Positions 14,579 to 17,311 of a DNA stretch of 17,311 nt are shown here, piece by piece; position 1 is the stretch's first letter, and every line of letters begins with the position of its first letter. The stretch lies in assembly GCA_002167525.1 (NCBI GenBank), contig NHDV01000021.1, positions 1-17,311 of the forward strand. The letters are read 5' to 3'. The position numbers were made by a program, and so were the translations under genes. The DNA comes from Flavobacteriaceae bacterium TMED68 (GTDB lineage Bacteria; Bacteroidota; Bacteroidia; Flavobacteriales; Flavobacteriaceae). Under the pieces are notes generated by a model. That model was not told where the DNA came from. It saw nothing but the letters and a program-made list of their open reading frames with translations, and searched no databases.

Positions 14579-15844
14579 TTAGATGGAACGTTTTGTTTTT
14601 CCTGTATAAATTTGACGAGGTCTCCCTATAGGCTCTTTATTTCTTCTCATTTCGGCCCACTGTGCGATCCATCCAGGTAGTCGACCTAACGCAAACATGA
14701 CAGTAAACATTTCTGTTGGTATTGCAAGTGCACGATAAATAATTCCAGAATAAAAATCGACATTAGGATATAATTTCCTGTCAATAAAATATGGATCTGA
14801 AAGAGCTTCTTCTTCCAAGTCATTCGCAATTTTAAGAATTGGATCATTAATACCAAGCTCGCCTAAAACTTCATCAGCAGCTTTTTTTATAATACGGGCT
14901 CTAGGATCAAAGTTCTTATACACCCTATGGCCGAATCCCATCAATCTGAAACTGTCATTTTTATCTTTGGCTCTAGCCATGAACTTTTTTGTGTCCCCCC
15001 CATCTCTTTTAATTGCCTTCAGCATCTCTATAACACCCTGATTCGCACCACCATGAAGCCTTCCCCATAGCGCTGAAACACCAGCTGAAACTGATGCAAA
15101 AAGTCCTGCCTCTGAGGAGCCCACAATCCTTACAGTAGACGTTGAACAATTTTGTTCATGGTCAGCGTGAAGAATTAGCAACTTATTTAAAGCATCAACT
15201 ACAATAGGACTAGGTGTGAAATCTTGGTGTGGAAGTTTGAATAGCATATGAGCTATATTTTCAACATATGAAAGTGAAGTGTTTGCGTAGTTAAGAGGTA
15301 GACCTTTAACTTTTCTGTGAGTCCATGAGCATAAAATTGGGAACTTTGCCATCAACATTATTATAGCCTCACGCATGTCATCTTCTGATTCTATATTAAC
15401 AGTACTTGGATTAAAAGCTATAAGACCCGAAGTCAATGAAGCTAATATACCCATAGGGTGCGCAGACTTAGGAAAGCTTTTTAAAATTAACTTTATATCC
15501 TCATCAACGAGTGAGTCTTTTCTAATTTCATCGTTCAAAAGGTCTAATTCTTTTTTAGTTGGCATATCACCAAAAATCAATAGAAAAGCAACCTCTAGGA
15601 AGCTCGCCTTTGAGCATAGCTCTTCAATTGAATATCCTCGATGATGCAAGATTCCTTCTTCACCATTAAGATATGTAATTTCACTTTTACAAGAGCCTGT
15701 ATTTTTGTATCCAGGATCGTAAGTAATTAGTCCTGTTTGGGCCCTAAGGGTTTTGATATCAATCGCCTTTTCTTTCTCTGAACCTTCAATTAGAGGAAAT
15801 TCATATTCTTTGCTATTATAACTTATTTTAATTGAATTACTCAT
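14579..15844 (-). CDS. gltA: Citrate synthase (type I)
   Basis: 421 residues, condenses acetyl-CoA with oxaloacetate at the entry of the TCA cycle. Catalytic residues by motif: H264 in GRLHGGANQG, H306 in GFGHRVYKNFDPRA and D363 in VDFYSGIIYRA. HADHEQNCSTSTVR (226-239) is a typical family segment. The extended N-terminal domain (about 1-55, LRAQTGLITYDPGY) matches the long Gram-negative type I enzymes. It follows eno by 55 nt on the same strand and probably shares its transcript, with a possible own promoter in the gap. Confidence 0.97.
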   Translation of the reverse strand: MSNSIKISYNSKEYEFPLIEGSEKEKAIDIKTLRAQTGLITYDPGYKNTGSCKSEITYLNGEEGILHHRGYSIEELCSKASFLEVAFLLIFGDMPTKKELDLLNDEIRKDSLVDEDIKLILKSFPKSAHPMGILASLTSGLIAFNPSTVNIESEDDMREAIIMLMAKFPILCSWTHRKVKGLPLNYANTSLSYVENIAHMLFKLPHQDFTPSPIVVDALNKLLILHADHEQNCSTSTVRIVGSSEAGLFASVSAGVSALWGRLHGGANQGVIEMLKAIKRDGGDTKKFMARAKDKNDSFRLMGFGHRVYKNFDPRARIIKKAADEVLGELGINDPILKIANDLEEEALSDPYFIDRKLYPNVDFYSGIIYRALAIPTEMFTVMFALGRLPGWIAQWAEMRRNKEPIGRPRQIYTGKTKRSI

Positions 15845-15847
15845 TTA

Positions 15848-15855
15848 CAAATTTA
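15848..15855 (-). promoter_or_regulatory. TAnnTTTG box directly before gltA
   Basis: The minus strand reads TAAATTTG, an exact match to the -7 consensus, separated from the gltA ATG by only TAA. If used, transcription would start at or within a few bases of the ATG, giving a leaderless mRNA. It could also be chance in AT-rich DNA. Confidence 0.35.
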
Positions 15856-15899
15856 TTTTAAGAAACTACACCACATTAATATAATAAAATCATCTTAAT

Positions 15900-17189
15900 T
15901 TAAAGGTGCTTAAATGCATTCTCTTTTGGAAAATAAGCTGACTTACTAAGCTCCTCTTCAATTCTTAGCAATTGATTGTATTTTGACATACGATCACTTC
16001 TTGAAACTGAGCCAGTTTTAATTTGACCTGTATTGAGTGCAACTGCTAAATCAGCAATTGTATTGTCTTCAGTTTCACCTGAACGATGGGACATTACTGA
16101 AGTATATCCAGACTTGTGTGCCATATCAACTGCTGCGATTGTCTCTGTTAGTGTTCCTATTTGGTTTACTTTAATAAGTATTGAGTTTCCAATTTTTTGA
16201 TCAATCCCTTTGGCGAGTCGTTTTACGTTAGTTACAAATAAATCATCACCAACCAATTGAGTTTTTTCACCTATTAACTTCGTTAAATATCTCCAACCTT
16301 CCCAATCATTTTCATCCATTCCATCCTCAATAGATATTATAGGATATTTTTCTACTAGTTTTTTTAAATATAAAGCCTGCTCTTCGGAGCTAAGTTTTAA
16401 ACCATCTTTACCCTCAAAAATAGTATAGTCATAAATACCATCTCTATAAAATTCTGCTGCTGCACAGTCAAGAGCTATCATTACTTCAGACCCAGCTTTG
16501 TATCCAGATTTAGTTATGGATTCAATAATTGTGTCTAATGCGTCTTCAGTTCCTTTCAATCTAGGAGCAAAACCTCCTTCATCTCCAACAGCAGTACTTA
16601 AATTACGCTTATTTAAATCTTTTTTAAGGTTATGAAAAATTTCAGAACCTATTTGCATTGCGTGTGAAAATGATGTTGCACCTATGGGCATAATCATAAA
16701 TTCCTGAAAAGCAATTGGTGCATCTGAATGTGATCCTCCATTTATGATATTCATCATAGGGACTGGAAGAGTTTTAGCATTAATCCCTCCTATATAACGG
16801 TAAAGAGGAAGACCAAGCTCATTCGCAGCAGCTTTGGAAATTGCAAGAGAAACACCTAAAATAGCATTAGCACCTAATTTAGCCTTATTTTCAGTTCCAT
16901 CTAATTTTATCATTGAACGATCAATTTTTTCTTGTTCAAATACAGAAATGCCTAAAATTTCTTTTGAAATAATTTCATTGACGTTTTTTATAGCTTTCCC
17001 TACGGCTTTACCCATATATTTTTCTCCTCCATCACGTAACTCAACGGCTTCATGTTCTCCCGTTGATGCTCCAGAAGGTACTGCAGCTCTTCCTAAAATT
17101 CCATTTTCTGTTATGGCATCGACCTCAATGGTTGGATTTCCTCTGGAATCAAATATTTGTCTTGCGTGTATTCTAATTATTGCACTCAT
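15900..17189 (-). CDS. eno: Enolase (phosphopyruvate hydratase)
   Basis: 429 residues, converts 2-phosphoglycerate to phosphoenolpyruvate in glycolysis. [15 protein letters not shown] (9-23), the mobile loop [12 protein letters not shown] (37-48), GDEGGFAP with E204, and [13 protein letters not shown] (287-299) are intact. Magnesium ligands are at about D241, E288 and D315. The signature [14 protein letters not shown] (337-350) includes catalytic K340, and SHRSGETED (367-375) follows. Full length for the family. It lies 25 nt behind carA, with no promoter box in the gap, so it is probably co-transcribed. Confidence 0.98.
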   Translation of the reverse strand: MSAIIRIHARQIFDSRGNPTIEVDAITENGILGRAAVPSGASTGEHEAVELRDGGEKYMGKAVGKAIKNVNEIISKEILGISVFEQEKIDRSMIKLDGTENKAKLGANAILGVSLAISKAAANELGLPLYRYIGGINAKTLPVPMMNIINGGSHSDAPIAFQEFMIMPIGATSFSHAMQIGSEIFHNLKKDLNKRNLSTAVGDEGGFAPRLKGTEDALDTIIESITKSGYKAGSEVMIALDCAAAEFYRDGIYDYTIFEGKDGLKLSSEEQALYLKKLVEKYPIISIEDGMDENDWEGWRYLTKLIGEKTQLVGDDLFVTNVKRLAKGIDQKIGNSILIKVNQIGTLTETIAAVDMAHKSGYTSVMSHRSGETEDNTIADLAVALNTGQIKTGSVSRSDRMSKYNQLLRIEEELSKSAYFPKENAFKHL

Positions 17190-17214
17190 CGAATTCTTAA
17201 TATTTTAATTTGGT

Positions 17215-17311
17215 TTATGTCTTATCTAAATATTTTTTAAAAATGTCAAAAAGATAAGTAGCATCATTAGGACCGGGGCCAGCTTCAGGATGATACTGAA
17301 CTGAAAAACAC
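17215..17311 (-). CDS. carA: Carbamoyl-phosphate synthase small subunit CarA, C-terminal end (partial)
   Basis: Only the last 31 residues and the stop are in the window; the gene continues past the right edge. The reading [20 protein letters not shown] is the conserved C-terminal part of the class I glutamine amidotransferase domain. The His and Glu of QYHPEA are the second and third members of the Cys-His-Glu triad. The subunit supplies ammonia from glutamine to CarB for arginine and pyrimidine synthesis. It heads the visible unit carA-eno-gltA. Confidence 0.9.
   Translation of the reverse strand, partial: CFSVQYHPEAGPGPNDATYLFDIFKKYLDKT

Noticed and set aside
17190..17214. Separate promoter between carA and eno
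   Set aside because: The gap is 25 nt with no TAnnTTTG-like box in it or just upstream; co-transcription is simpler.

Overview
The window is a low-GC chromosomal segment of a marine Bacteroidota bacterium, most likely a flavobacterium. Several things point that way. There is a proteorhodopsin next to a Brp/Blh retinal synthase, a large secreted protein of repeated Cys-containing Ig-like modules, a NamZ (DUF1343) muramidase, the block carA-eno-gltA, no Shine-Dalgarno leaders, and repeated TAnnTTTG boxes (the Bacteroidetes -7 promoter consensus) in front of genes. The species cannot be named from this sequence. I see no tRNA, rRNA, CRISPR array, insertion sequence or phage gene.

Layout. Positions 1-2691 (minus) hold the N-terminal 897 residues of a giant secreted modular protein that runs off the left edge; its coding frame opens with TTG. 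Positions 2692-2845 are an intergenic stretch with a perfect 11-bp hairpin. Positions 2846-5101 (minus) carry a LolC/E-type ABC permease followed by a cystathionine beta-synthase-like PLP enzyme. The permease 5' end overlaps the divergent namZ gene (5086-6285, plus), which converges on queE (6282-6905, minus) with overlapping stop codons. A VOC-family protein and an unrecognised seven-helix membrane protein form a two-gene plus-strand unit (6970-8284). This unit converges with an overlap on folD, which lies 4 nt behind ffh (minus, 8268-10473).

The phototrophy locus follows. Blh (10528-11427, minus) and proteorhodopsin (11510-12235, plus) are divergent and share an 82-bp intergenic region. Blh is expected to cleave beta-carotene to retinal, and the opsin uses the retinal as chromophore for light-driven proton export. 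No carotenoid (crt) genes are in the window, so beta-carotene must come from elsewhere. A strong terminator at 12259-12286 closes the opsin transcript against argS (minus, 12285-14069). A small unrecognised protein (14113-14568, plus) comes next, and the minus-strand unit carA (3' end only)-eno-gltA finishes the window.

Most of the window is ordinary core metabolism, translation and protein targeting. The points most worth a second look are these: (i) the opsin has a glycine where, in xanthorhodopsin-type pumps, a glycine opens the carotenoid-antenna fenestration; (ii) the giant surface protein has a three-module super-repeat; (iii) three genes (the surface protein, the permease and blh) have no usable ATG and seem to start at TTG; (iv) two conserved-looking proteins have no function I can assign.
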